64,000 bases of DNA from Acinetobacter proteolyticus. Its GTDB lineage: Bacteria > Pseudomonadota > Gammaproteobacteria > Pseudomonadales > Moraxellaceae. The translations under genes and the position numbers were made by a program. Within the stretch, counting starts at the first letter, position 1. Each line of letters begins with the position of its first letter. Location of the stretch: contig NZ_KB849179.1 of the NCBI RefSeq assembly GCF_000367945.1, positions 2,131,747 through 2,195,746 of the forward strand, in the 5' to 3' direction. Below are positions 7,993 through 17,504 of the stretch, piece by piece. Under the pieces are notes generated by a model, which ran no database searches, was not told where the DNA came from, and saw only the letters and a program-made list of their open reading frames with translations.

Positions 7993-9429
7993 TTATTTAG
8001 CAGGAGTAAAGCTAATATATTTCTCTATAATTTTACCAGTAGTATCAAGTGTAACATATGCATATTGAGCAGCTGTTTCACCCCATGAATATTGTTTCTG
8101 GCTATCACTAGAACTTTCAGAACTTGACGTTAGTAATGCTGGACAACCCATTGCATTTTGATTTTTATCAATATTCCAATCTTCTCTAAGAGTGATTTTT
8201 TCAAAGCCGAGTTTAGTCGGGACACAACTTGAAAATGGTTGTGTATTGTTTGTATAACTCTTTGTTTTCAACTTACCACCCACAAAAAATAATTGATGTG
8301 CGATACCTCCCAGTGGTAATTCCTCTCCCTCTTTAGCATCTTTCGATAAAAAGTTTTGCCAACCATACAACGACTGTAATTTATCTTCTTCTTTACTTTG
8401 ATTAAACAGCATTTGTAAAACACCGCCACATTGCGTAGCTGATTGCGCTTGGTCATAAGTAATATCAAATTGTAATGCTTGCCACTTATCTAAACTCGGC
8501 ATACACGTAGATTTAGCATCTTTAAAAATAAAACGCTTGGATATCACTTTATTATTAAACAAGGATAAAATTGCATGGTCTACAATACTATTATCTTCTT
8601 TCCCCCACTCTCTTAAAACAGCAGGCACGCCATTATAATCCTGTGTTTGTGTCAATACACCCTCACATCCCATTTTCGTTTTAGCATCTTCATAAGATTC
8701 ATCTATCACAACCCCATCCCATTTACTTCTTAACGGTGTACAGGTATCAACCTGTACAGGAGCTTTAACAAGTGACTTTTCTAGAAATTTATTATTTTTA
8801 TCAAAGGTAATTGTCAAACTCTCTTTACCAGTATCATCTTTCCATAAATAGGATGATACTGCCCCATTAGTACTGCTACTTTCTACACTATATTGATAAA
8901 CTCCTTTACAATTAGATGCTTTTTCAATATCTCCAAGAGTTTGATCAAAGTTCAACCTATCAATTATTTCTTTTGATGGTAAACAAGTTATTGTATTTGA
9001 TTTAGGCGGAAAAAATACTTTATAGCTCAATTTACCTTGGCTCATTTGAGCAAGAATCGTTGGTTCCGCTAAGTTCGCCCCCCATAAATAAGTTGTTGTT
9101 TGAGAATTCGTATTTATCAACGTAGCTGACATAAAACCATTACAATTTACTTTACTATTCGTCAGCTCAATCCCATCGTTTATTGTAAGTTGCTTCCATT
9201 GATCAAAAGTTACCTGACACGGCGCATTCTGTGTAGGTGTTGGTATTGGCGTTGGAGTCGGTGTTGGTGTCGGTGTCGGTGTCGGAGTCGGTGTTGGAGT
9301 CGGTGTCGGTGTTGGTGTTGGTGTTGGTGTCGGCGTTGGCGTTGACGAATTCCCACCACCCCCACCACAACCACTCAATACCAACATTAATGAAGCGATC
9401 ATTACCTGAGAGGTTACTTGTTTGTTCAC
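7993..9429 (-). CDS. Lipoprotein with Thr-Pro stalk and five BLIP/BamE-like repeats
   Basis: Lipobox LVLSGC at residues 16-21, a Gly5 run, then a stalk of about 17 Thr-Pro dipeptides to ~residue 67. The remainder divides into five repeats of about 75-90 residues starting at each CxxP/CxV step: CQVTFDQW, CLPSKEII, CTPLRSKW, CMPSLDKW and CVPTKLGF. Each contains a mid-repeat GC/NC (NCNGF, NCKGV, GCEGV, QCGGV, GCPAL), a YxW or EW strand (TYLWG, SYLWK, REWGK, YGWQN, QYSWG) and a final F..gk...k strand. This pattern resembles BLIP and BamE/OmlA-type alpha-beta repeats; assignment is by eye. GTG start with AAGGA upstream. Probably outer-membrane anchored and exposed; a possible counterpart of 'FilF', unverified. 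Confidence 0.65.
   Translation of the reverse strand: MNKQVTSQVMIASLMLVLSGCGGGGGNSSTPTPTPTPTPTPTPTPTPTPTPTPTPTPTPTPIPTPTQNAPCQVTFDQWKQLTINDGIELTNSKVNCNGFMSATLINTNSQTTTYLWGANLAEPTILAQMSQGKLSYKVFFPPKSNTITCLPSKEIIDRLNFDQTLGDIEKASNCKGVYQYSVESSSTNGAVSSYLWKDDTGKESLTITFDKNNKFLEKSLVKAPVQVDTCTPLRSKWDGVVIDESYEDAKTKMGCEGVLTQTQDYNGVPAVLREWGKEDNSIVDHAILSLFNNKVISKRFIFKDAKSTCMPSLDKWQALQFDITYDQAQSATQCGGVLQMLFNQSKEEDKLQSLYGWQNFLSKDAKEGEELPLGGIAHQLFFVGGKLKTKSYTNNTQPFSSCVPTKLGFEKITLREDWNIDKNQNAMGCPALLTSSSESSSDSQKQYSWGETAAQYAYVTLDTTGKIIEKYISFTPAK
9235..9342 (-). repeat. Hexanucleotide repeat tract encoding (Thr-Pro)n
   Basis: About 17 copies of a degenerate 6-bp unit (GGTGTC, GGTGTT, GGAGTC, GGCGTT on the plus strand) encoding the Thr-Pro stalk of the lipoprotein. 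Unit length keeps frame, so copy-number change would alter stalk length without inactivating the gene. Confidence 0.9.
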
Positions 9430-9581
9430 TGAATATATCCTTACATCACTGAATTTTTATTGCATTTATCTATCATATTTAGTGTTAATTTAATTTTTTG
9501 TAAATAAAAAATTAAATTTTCTATTAAAAATATTTAAGATTTTCCAATTTTTGATAGCAACTAAAAATATTTCGGTTAAAA

Positions 9582-9607
9582 AATTAAGCGACTAAAGTCG
9601 CTTAATT
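9582..9607 (-). terminator. Terminator after the 653-aa gene
   Basis: Perfect 12-bp arms (AATTAAGCGACT / AGTCGCTTAATT) with a 2-nt loop, starting 11 bp past the stop codon; T-rich continuation on the minus strand. It divides the upstream four-gene unit (9.6-17.5 kb) from the lipoprotein/342-aa pair, which then needs its own promoter in the AT-rich 9430-9581 interval. Confidence 0.8.
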
Positions 9608-9617
9608 AAAGATTTAA

Positions 9618-11579
9618 TTAACAAAATTTCAATCCGCCATAACAGTTTGGAACCACTGCTTGATAATTAGAAAGCGGTAAATCTGAAAGCTGCATTACGG
9701 CAGGTACACCTTTAATATCAATACTACCTAAAGGTACATACAATGGAAGACCTTGAGCTGCTTTTTGAGCACCTGAGTTTCCTAAAATAACTTGATTCTT
9801 TGGAACTGCGCCCACAACACCCGAAGCATTAGGATTTGTGGTCACGGAATTATAATCCATTGTTACATTATCCCCAGAACCATCTGATGCGGGTTTTGTA
9901 ATCGTACCACTGCCATTTTTGACTGCATATAGAGGTTGGTTTTGCGCATTTACATCTTGTATCGAGAAATAGTTTGTGATGAAACTTGCGACTTGAGGTA
10001 ATACATCATTCATTGGAATTTCCTTTTGAACCTCTAACTTACCAAAGTTTAAAGGCTCAGAGAATGACATCCACCATCCTGGTTGAGCTATATCGTCACT
10101 ATTACTACCAGGCCAACGTAATTTTTGATTTTGCAATGCTAAATAAAATCCTTTGTTAAAATCATATCCCGTAATATTACCATTTGCATCTTTTAATGCC
10201 TTTGCAACTGGTAAGTTATGCATGCGCTTGAAATCCTGACTAACAGCAACATTCGCAGTCAGATTATCAATTGTAGTACAAGACCCAGTTGCCATTGCTC
10301 CACTTTTCATACATCCCATGTAGTTCGTCGATGCAACTTGTTTTGCTAAGTCAGCCCCCATCCCTTGACTGATTCTTACATCTGCCGCAGCTTTAATCGT
10401 AGAATTGGTATTGTACAAATCTTTTGCAAGCGTCAAGTTATCATTTTTTTGCGCTGTACTTAATGCATTATATGCCGTGGTATTATTAGGATCTACAACC
10501 GTCCAAGAATAGGTACCGCTTAACCCCATAAAGAAGGTTGCATTTTTTACTTCATTTAAACCAATAACACTCGCTAATCCACCAGTTACAATAGATTGAT
10601 CCATTGCAACGTAAATTGGACCATCTTTTGCTGAGACAACAATTGGATTAATTGGTACATTATCTACTTTGAGGTTAAGTTGAGACATACGACTGCCTGT
10701 CACAACTGTTTGAGGGAATTTAAAATTAACAGCCAATGAGGCAATGTTAATTCCCCAACTGTCAGAAGCCAGTGTGGAAGCATCCACCCCTTTATCACTA
10801 GGTTTGGTTGTACTCATTGCACTTACATCGGTATAGGCAGTTCGTCTGGCTTGCAGTTTTGCAATAAATGACCAGTCCAAACTTGCATATACTGGTACAA
10901 ATATCTTTTGATCTTCACTTAGACCGAACTTTGCTGCAGCAGTCTTAGCACTCGCATCAACAACATCTGTAATCAAATAGCCACTAAAGGTATTAATTCC
11001 TCCTTGGTTATTTGTAGACGTTGCTGAATCATTATATGTCCCTGCTGTCATATACCCTTTAATCCCTTCAGCACTAAGGCGCACCCCAGCCACCTCTCGT
11101 AAAGCCGCACTTGCAGGATTCTTTATTGCAAACTCAACAAATGGATTACGCAATATTGCATCACTTGATGCACGCTCGTTGACTAGAGTACCTGATCCAT
11201 CTGTTGTGCCACTATAGTTCCATTGCGGTGTACCGTCACTTTTTACCGAGGTCGGTACACCTGTAAGAGCTAGATTTTCAATATCGATATCACAACCATT
11301 TGCACCATTCACACCACCACAGCCTAACTGTAGCTTTTTAATATTTAGGTTCGCTTCCAAATCAGCCTGTAAGCCCATCTTATAGAAACTCATACTTCCA
11401 TATTTATTTGTATAATCAGGATCAATTGATGTTCCAGTAGTTGTCCCCATATAAAGCAATGCCTGACCTGTCGCTTGTCGCATTTGTTCATCATCTAAAC
11501 GATGTAAGCTTGATGCAGCAAAACTCTGCGCAGCCAAAATACTGAGTGTTAGCGTGCTTAATATTCCATATTTTTTCAT
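9618..11579 (-). CDS. Exported protein with post-signal LxDxQxxxxTGQ motif (653 aa)
   Basis: Function unknown; similar Acinetobacter proteins have been labelled putative pilus assembly (Fil), which I recall but cannot check. Signal peptide 1-21 (LTLSILAAQSFA), then LHRLDDEQMRQATGQALLYM, the form of the shared motif in this protein. A Cys loop near residue 80 (LGCGGVNGANGCDIDIENL) and another near 425 (MGCMKSGAMATGSCTTI) could form disulfides. The chain is Asn/Thr/Ser rich with beta-type alternation and no clear membrane helix. It ends NCYGGLKFC, a Cys-GG-Cys terminus like that of the 254-aa protein. Preceded by the 820-aa gene with a 17-bp gap; strong terminator downstream. Confidence 0.62.
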   Translation of the reverse strand: MKKYGILSTLTLSILAAQSFAASSLHRLDDEQMRQATGQALLYMGTTTGTSIDPDYTNKYGSMSFYKMGLQADLEANLNIKKLQLGCGGVNGANGCDIDIENLALTGVPTSVKSDGTPQWNYSGTTDGSGTLVNERASSDAILRNPFVEFAIKNPASAALREVAGVRLSAEGIKGYMTAGTYNDSATSTNNQGGINTFSGYLITDVVDASAKTAAAKFGLSEDQKIFVPVYASLDWSFIAKLQARRTAYTDVSAMSTTKPSDKGVDASTLASDSWGINIASLAVNFKFPQTVVTGSRMSQLNLKVDNVPINPIVVSAKDGPIYVAMDQSIVTGGLASVIGLNEVKNATFFMGLSGTYSWTVVDPNNTTAYNALSTAQKNDNLTLAKDLYNTNSTIKAAADVRISQGMGADLAKQVASTNYMGCMKSGAMATGSCTTIDNLTANVAVSQDFKRMHNLPVAKALKDANGNITGYDFNKGFYLALQNQKLRWPGSNSDDIAQPGWWMSFSEPLNFGKLEVQKEIPMNDVLPQVASFITNYFSIQDVNAQNQPLYAVKNGSGTITKPASDGSGDNVTMDYNSVTTNPNASGVVGAVPKNQVILGNSGAQKAAQGLPLYVPLGSIDIKGVPAVMQLSDLPLSNYQAVVPNCYGGLKFC

Positions 11580-11596
11580 TGCTACTGTCCTTATTT

Positions 11597-14059
11597 TTAT
11601 GGCAAGCGAGTGAAGTTACCATTACGAGGCGTAAGCCCCATATTCGCATTGATACGGCCACCTGTCATTACCATTTCACCTAAACGCTGCCCTGTATTTG
11701 TTGCATCAGTCAGTTTTGGATATAAATTAATATCTCTTACTCGTAGTACATTGGCCGCACTACGCTCAGGATTTATAGTAAAGCCATAATTAAATCCAAC
11801 ATTATCCTTATTAATCACGATGGCATTATTAAACTGGATAAGTCCAGAAATATTGTCTAAACCTATCATGGACTCATCAACAGGATCACTCAGTTGGATT
11901 GCACCATCTTTTAATAGATAACGTCCAATAATGGATAAACGAGCCCCATTATTTGCAGTGATTTCGTTATTTGGAATCAAACTAAAATTCATATCACCCA
12001 ACATCTTAAGCTTTAAACCAAATAGAACATCATCGGGTAGATTAAATGGATTTTTCACACCTGAGCTTGGCACACCCGCAGTATTATAGCTTGGCAAGTA
12101 ACCGCCTGCGATTTCTGCTGCCATGACCATCAACAAGTCTTTCAAGTCGACATTTACATTGCCATTTTCAAAGCCCATGCTGCCATAACCACGTAATAAC
12201 ATATCAATATTACGTAAACCAATATAATAATCTCGACTCGCATCGACGACCATAATAGACGTTGTTTTTGTACCATCAGCACTACGGCCCTGCACACTTA
12301 AACCAAGCGCCAAGCCTAAACGATCCACATTGTTTACAGGAGTAGAACTCACCAAATTAGTTGCATTATCTAAATTAAACACACTGCCTGAATATTTAGT
12401 TGAATATACAGCAATATTACTATTCAAATTATAATAAGGCAGTCCTAGCCCCCATGTATTTGTTGTTCCAGCAACTGCATCAATTTTATTTCCATTTGCA
12501 ACACCAGCGCTTGAGGTAAATCGTCCTCTTTTAGAGACTGCTTGGAAATCACCGCCACGTATTGCGATTGCAACACTGTTTGGAGTTGTTGTGCCACTAT
12601 ATATTTGTTGATTGTAATCAGCCACAGTTGTTAAAGTACCACTTGAACCGCCCAAGCGAGCACTATTCAGGACAGTATTAACTGGCAATAGCAGATGTCT
12701 TGTATTTGCCAAATTGATGTAAATATTACCACTATCAAAATAAGCTCGCTCATTCGAGTTTGAAACTAGAGGACTAATTTCACTAAACTCAAATCCAAAA
12801 GTATTTGTTCCTGCACCACCAATCTCTAACTTGGTAGACTCTCCTAGATTATTTGCTGCTGTTGTTCCAAGCATTCCATCCCCATCACGCGTAAACTCAC
12901 CACGCAAACGGAAGCCAATACCTGTAGAGCCCATCACCGTTCCATTTGCTCCAGTAGAAATACTTGCATCAGCATTATTAGCACTCGTCGCATAACCTAA
13001 AATATTTTTTGTTTGGTCTTGAGCGTTTGCATTTACACCGCGAATTTGAAGCGAACTATTGACCATCCGCCCACTTGCACCAACACGAATGAGTCCCTTC
13101 GCTGCATTTGTCCCACTAACCCCAGCAGATAGCGCATAAACTGGATTATTCGGATCAACATAAGCATCTTTCTTGGTCATTAACTCAATATTCAGCCCCG
13201 AACTTGTTGCTACGCCATAAGTTGGTGAACTTGGATCAGTATCTTTATAGGTGGCATTGACACTATCAGCTACGCTTAGATTCGGAATTGGAACACGTTT
13301 GAAGTCGATATAACCATAAGTATCATTCGGCTGTTGGGCTTTCCCTGCACCTGATGATGCGGATGCCTTATTGGTTTGCAGCATTAAGCCTTTTGCAGGA
13401 TCAACGTACATGACCCCTTTACCCGAAAAATTGAAATTAAAATTTTTCAAAATTAATTGGTTAAAATAATTAGCGGTCGTGCTTTCCAACCCAGTATAAA
13501 TATTAATATTCTGTAAACTTAAGCGTAAATCTGATTGCGAATTCGGGTCAAATAAACCATTTTGAGTCTTAAAATGGATATATTGAGGTGAGCCTGTTTG
13601 TATCGCAAGATTCCCAATTGGATCATCACAGCTACCAGCTGTTTGATTACAAATTTGAAAGTTTTTTACCGAAATTGTTGATGGTAGACTTTCAATTTCA
13701 AGATCTAACCCTGCTGTTGAATTTCCGTTAACAACTGTTGTTCCTGATTGAATTTTATAGTTCGTTCCCAATTTATAGTTATTATTCATATATGCAGGAT
13801 TCTTACGGACTTGCACTCCGTTAGCAGTCCCTCTTAAATCTTTCTCTCCAGTAGGCGTACCAGCTTTATCTTGCCAATACAGTTGATCAAAATCCATTTG
13901 TCCATATTCTGTCTGCAAATACAAACCATCCTGAGCATTCACCAAACTTAAATCACTGTCTTGTAACTCTTGTAAAGCATATACACTCTGAGTCAATAGA
14001 ATACTACTTGCCAATGCTGTTAAAACAAAATGGTGCGTATATGTCGTTTTCCTTTTCAT
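11597..14059 (-). CDS. Exported protein with post-signal LxDxxLxxxxAQDG motif (820 aa)
   Basis: Function unknown. Signal peptide to about residue 29 (SSILLTQSVYA), then LQELQDSDLSLVNAQDGLYL, the shared motif with A in place of the first G. A Cys loop near residue 137 (CNQTAGSCDDPIGNL) matches those of two relatives in position after a beta strand. The body has many repeated beta-like segments ending in NI, NL or GM. Expected at the outer membrane or surface. The 254-aa gene lies 21 bp upstream and the 653-aa gene 17 bp downstream, so these are probably co-transcribed and possibly form one complex. Confidence 0.62.
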   Translation of the reverse strand: MKRKTTYTHHFVLTALASSILLTQSVYALQELQDSDLSLVNAQDGLYLQTEYGQMDFDQLYWQDKAGTPTGEKDLRGTANGVQVRKNPAYMNNNYKLGTNYKIQSGTTVVNGNSTAGLDLEIESLPSTISVKNFQICNQTAGSCDDPIGNLAIQTGSPQYIHFKTQNGLFDPNSQSDLRLSLQNINIYTGLESTTANYFNQLILKNFNFNFSGKGVMYVDPAKGLMLQTNKASASSGAGKAQQPNDTYGYIDFKRVPIPNLSVADSVNATYKDTDPSSPTYGVATSSGLNIELMTKKDAYVDPNNPVYALSAGVSGTNAAKGLIRVGASGRMVNSSLQIRGVNANAQDQTKNILGYATSANNADASISTGANGTVMGSTGIGFRLRGEFTRDGDGMLGTTAANNLGESTKLEIGGAGTNTFGFEFSEISPLVSNSNERAYFDSGNIYINLANTRHLLLPVNTVLNSARLGGSSGTLTTVADYNQQIYSGTTTPNSVAIAIRGGDFQAVSKRGRFTSSAGVANGNKIDAVAGTTNTWGLGLPYYNLNSNIAVYSTKYSGSVFNLDNATNLVSSTPVNNVDRLGLALGLSVQGRSADGTKTTSIMVVDASRDYYIGLRNIDMLLRGYGSMGFENGNVNVDLKDLLMVMAAEIAGGYLPSYNTAGVPSSGVKNPFNLPDDVLFGLKLKMLGDMNFSLIPNNEITANNGARLSIIGRYLLKDGAIQLSDPVDESMIGLDNISGLIQFNNAIVINKDNVGFNYGFTINPERSAANVLRVRDINLYPKLTDATNTGQRLGEMVMTGGRINANMGLTPRNGNFTRLP

Positions 14060-14080
14060 CTTTACACTTCCTTTTTTATT

Positions 14081-14845
14081 TTAACAACGTGCGTGGGTAC
14101 CACCAGCACAACTGAACATTTTAATTGAACCTGTCAGAGATAAATTGGCATTCATATTTACCCCTAAAAAGCCCTGCTCTCGACCAACCTTTTCACTATA
14201 GTTTGGATTATTCGCATCAAATGCTCCGCTTGCATCTCCATATTGAACCTTCTTTAAATATCCTCGGGTTAATGTATTTGAGGCTGCAGGGGTTGGTGTC
14301 GCATCTGAATTCAAATCGGTATCCGTTTCGATCGCAAGGGACTGAAAACCAAGATTCCGAACCTGAATAGGTACCTTTGGATCAAAACTAAACTGAAGTG
14401 CTGGCTTATTCACAGTTCCACCACCTACTTTAGTATAAGTTACATCTACACCATCTATGCCCAACTTCGGAATATTAACAGTCCCCTGAATTCCTTTAAA
14501 TGTTATCCATTGTTTTTTCCCAACATTGGTTCCCAATGGATTACCACTCGTGTCAACAGACCGATTATTCAATGCAATTGCGAGACGACAGTACTCTAAA
14601 GCATCTTTCAAACACAGTGAAGTATCAAACTGAGGAGTCCGCGCAGGGTCATACATTGCCAATATGCTGTTATTCACGGTTCCCATAACAGGTCCCTGAT
14701 TCAGACTTAGGGCTAAACTTAAATCAGCACCTGCTTGACCAACCGTACTTTGTAACTCCAGATCAGAAAGATCATTTAACTCAGCAAAACCAGATGTTGC
14801 AATCAAACTTAAATAAAGTGCAAATAATGGGCGGAATCCTTTCAT
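14081..14845 (-). CDS. Exported protein with post-signal LSDxELxxxxGQAG motif (254 aa)
   Basis: Smallest member of the paralogous set; function unknown. Signal peptide 1-21 (ALYLSLIATSGFA) followed at once by LNDLSDLELQSTVGQAGADL. One Cys pair near residue 78-87 (LCLKDALEYC). It ends SCAGGTHARC, a C-terminal Cys-x7-Cys with a GG, comparable with the 653-aa protein. Its size and the missing long mid-region suggest it carries just the core fold of the family. It sits 13 bp after the 881-aa gene and 21 bp before the 820-aa gene. Confidence 0.6.
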   Translation of the reverse strand: MKGFRPLFALYLSLIATSGFAELNDLSDLELQSTVGQAGADLSLALSLNQGPVMGTVNNSILAMYDPARTPQFDTSLCLKDALEYCRLAIALNNRSVDTSGNPLGTNVGKKQWITFKGIQGTVNIPKLGIDGVDVTYTKVGGGTVNKPALQFSFDPKVPIQVRNLGFQSLAIETDTDLNSDATPTPAASNTLTRGYLKKVQYGDASGAFDANNPNYSEKVGREQGFLGVNMNANLSLTGSIKMFSCAGGTHARC

Positions 14846-14858
14846 TTCTATTTGCTCC

Positions 14859-17504
14859 TTAATTTAAACCAGTGGTCGTTAGTTTCAAATGCTGTATTAA
14901 TAGGCCATCAATCACAGCTGAGCCCATATTATTTGAGAGTGTTTTAGCTGAGGTTAAATCTGTTGGAAAGGTCGTTGGAATCGAGTTTTTAAGAGTTCCA
15001 TTTGCATTAAAATCATTTACGCCACAATTATTCAAACATCCAGTTTTCTGACCCAAAATTTGATAATTTGTATTTTGAGTTCGAGTAGTACCGTCTGTTT
15101 TGGTCCAAGGATTAACCCATGAATTTCTTGTTAAATAATTAGTATCTTGAAAATAAGCTTTATTGTTATCATTATTCCCACTTTGAGAAACTTTAACTAT
15201 GCCACTACCCGCCGCTGGCGTATTGGGGGTAAAAGTACATGCCCCACTTCCACTACCAGGACACGTAATGCTATATGATACGCCATCTACTGTTCTATTC
15301 GTAAAGTATTGTGGCATCCAACCTGCAGTCCATGTTACATCCTGCCAAGCCCATCCCAAACAAACAATAAAGGTACCAGTACAATAAACATCTTTTTGAA
15401 CATTATTTTGAATGGTTCGCGTAGTGTTAAAGGTCTGTACATAATCACGCTGCCCAGTACTCGTTAAGGGTTGTCCATAATTTGGATTCGCATCCAGAGC
15501 ACCAAATGAAATACCATAAGCTTCAACCCCTTTATAAGCAGAAAGTAAGTTTTTATTCGGATCATACACGGTTGAGCCTATAGTAATACTACTATGCGTT
15601 GCTGCTGAACCTTGGTAACCTGAAACACTAGATGCGCCACATTGGTAAATATTACAGGTTGAACCTGTATAAGCTAGCGTCGTCGTACCATCGAGTTCTT
15701 TTGTGTTGGCATCAAAATCATAACGCGTATAAATGTTCTTATAGACATTAGGGTCATTTGGTACACGAGTGACTTCTATACTAAAGTTCCCACCTTTCGC
15801 ATCAAAGATGAGCGGTTGATATAGAGATCCGATCACTAAATTTGCATTCAAACCATATAAAAAGAGACCTTTAGTCGCATCATCAAAGTTAGGATTCGCT
15901 CCACCCAAAGCAGGGGTATCCATCGCAGCAATCGGGGCAGCATTAATCCGTAGAATACTTTTCTTCGCACTATCCGGTAAGGTCCATGTATTGGTATTGC
16001 TTGATACCGCGCTTATAATTCGAAAACCTTCTTGATTAAAACATTGTGTACCTGGCCCAACATTTCCGCCTGCAATTGACTGTCCTGGTGTACCCCCTGC
16101 GGCACCACAAATTGAGCGCTGCCCATAACCAATTGCGTCACCGAATGCACCCGCAAGCCCTGTATATGAACCATCTACCCAAAAGGTATTATAATTTAGG
16201 TAAACTGTCTTACCATCAACTATTCGTGTCCTTGGTGTTGCATCATCAATCACACTATTACCCTGACTATTCCCTAAAGGTACGTATGATTTAATAACAT
16301 GCGCACTGTTCGGATTAGCAGGATTGGCTAAATCATAACTCGAACCACTATAGGCAATTTTACCATTCCATAATACTGATCCAGATGGAGCACTTCCAGA
16401 ACCATCTGCAATAATGACACTATTTTTGTCTATACTGATACCATCTTTTACAATAGTTTGACCACTACTTAAATTTGCAAGCTCTATTTCACTGAACTTA
16501 TTTTTAACATATTTAATGCTACTAGCATCATAGGATTGCCACGTATTTGTTGGTGTCCCCATTACCACATTAGCACGAGCATTATCAGTTGGCCCTGAAT
16601 TCAAACGTACCAAGGCAGCCATACCAAGTGTATTATTATAAGATTTACTTAAGCCTAATTGATTTGTTACTCCACCCAATGTTCGGAACATTTTAAAATT
16701 TGAGCCGTTTACACTGAAACCATCCCAAACCATATTAAAACGTAATTGGTTACTTAAACCACTATAAGCATTGGCTGTTGTTTTTCCTTCAGCGATATTT
16801 GCATCCCGCATAAAAGCATCTCCCCATAAACTTAACCGCAAGTTATAGGCTGACTTTTCTGCAGCACTTAGATTGTTGATATCATTATAACTATTTGTAG
16901 CAGTTAATTGATTATATAAAGGTGCTTCAAAATTAAAGAAAGTGACGGGTTGACCTGCAGCACCATTCCCTGAAAACTGCTGAACATTCTTTGTTTCAGT
17001 TTTAAAAATCCATGGGTTATTTGCCGTTCCCCAACTATCAATTGGGCGGCCAAAACTCATGACATCCGTATGAGCATTACCACGAGGAGCACCCCAAGCA
17101 GCATTTGATTGTGATAAATTCAAGCCGTATAGGAATATGTCAGCTTTTTGAATAACCTGTCCATTACCGTCATAAACCTCACCATCCGTTGTATTATATG
17201 TATAGTTTGGTGTATAGGTATAGTTACCCGCAGTTCCAGTTCTTTTATTTCCTTGTAAAGGCCCAATAGGAATCAGACGAATATAACCTGTATCGAATGT
17301 ACCCGCGCCGCCATTTGCTGTGTCAGCACCATTCATACGCATAGAAAATTGTTCAGGTAAAAAAGCAATCCCTTCACCTGTAGTTTCACTTAAAGCATCA
17401 TCGGAAATTTCTTGTAGTGCAAAAATAGATTGGCTTACACACAAGCTAATAAAACTTGCTAAAACAGTTCTTTGAAACAAAACCGTAGAAGTTAATCTAG
17501 TCAT
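14859..17504 (-). CDS. Exported protein with post-signal LQEISDDALSETTGEG motif (881 aa)
   Basis: First and largest gene of the four-gene unit; function unknown. Signal peptide to about residue 29 (SFISLCVSQSIFA), then LQEISDDALSETTGEGIAFL. Very rich in Asn, Gly, Thr and Tyr. Several close Cys pairs (TCNIYQC, YCTGTFIVC, ITCPGSGSGAC, GCLNNC) suggest disulfide-stabilised loops in the periplasm or on the surface. Ends HLKLTTTGLN. A clear ribosome site (GGAAGG) lies 8 bp before the ATG. The 419-bp region upstream separates it from tpsB and probably carries the promoter. Confidence 0.62.
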   Translation of the reverse strand: MTRLTSTVLFQRTVLASFISLCVSQSIFALQEISDDALSETTGEGIAFLPEQFSMRMNGADTANGGAGTFDTGYIRLIPIGPLQGNKRTGTAGNYTYTPNYTYNTTDGEVYDGNGQVIQKADIFLYGLNLSQSNAAWGAPRGNAHTDVMSFGRPIDSWGTANNPWIFKTETKNVQQFSGNGAAGQPVTFFNFEAPLYNQLTATNSYNDINNLSAAEKSAYNLRLSLWGDAFMRDANIAEGKTTANAYSGLSNQLRFNMVWDGFSVNGSNFKMFRTLGGVTNQLGLSKSYNNTLGMAALVRLNSGPTDNARANVVMGTPTNTWQSYDASSIKYVKNKFSEIELANLSSGQTIVKDGISIDKNSVIIADGSGSAPSGSVLWNGKIAYSGSSYDLANPANPNSAHVIKSYVPLGNSQGNSVIDDATPRTRIVDGKTVYLNYNTFWVDGSYTGLAGAFGDAIGYGQRSICGAAGGTPGQSIAGGNVGPGTQCFNQEGFRIISAVSSNTNTWTLPDSAKKSILRINAAPIAAMDTPALGGANPNFDDATKGLFLYGLNANLVIGSLYQPLIFDAKGGNFSIEVTRVPNDPNVYKNIYTRYDFDANTKELDGTTTLAYTGSTCNIYQCGASSVSGYQGSAATHSSITIGSTVYDPNKNLLSAYKGVEAYGISFGALDANPNYGQPLTSTGQRDYVQTFNTTRTIQNNVQKDVYCTGTFIVCLGWAWQDVTWTAGWMPQYFTNRTVDGVSYSITCPGSGSGACTFTPNTPAAGSGIVKVSQSGNNDNNKAYFQDTNYLTRNSWVNPWTKTDGTTRTQNTNYQILGQKTGCLNNCGVNDFNANGTLKNSIPTTFPTDLTSAKTLSNNMGSAVIDGLLIQHLKLTTTGLN

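Noticed and set aside
9235..9342. Possible CRISPR or satellite array
   Set aside because: Unit is 6 bp with no spacers and is in-frame coding for Thr-Pro.
9237..9452. Frame opposite the Thr-Pro repeat tract, rich in Val/Ser/Leu
   Set aside because: It is the antisense of a low-complexity repeat; periodic codons arise automatically and no ribosome site is present.
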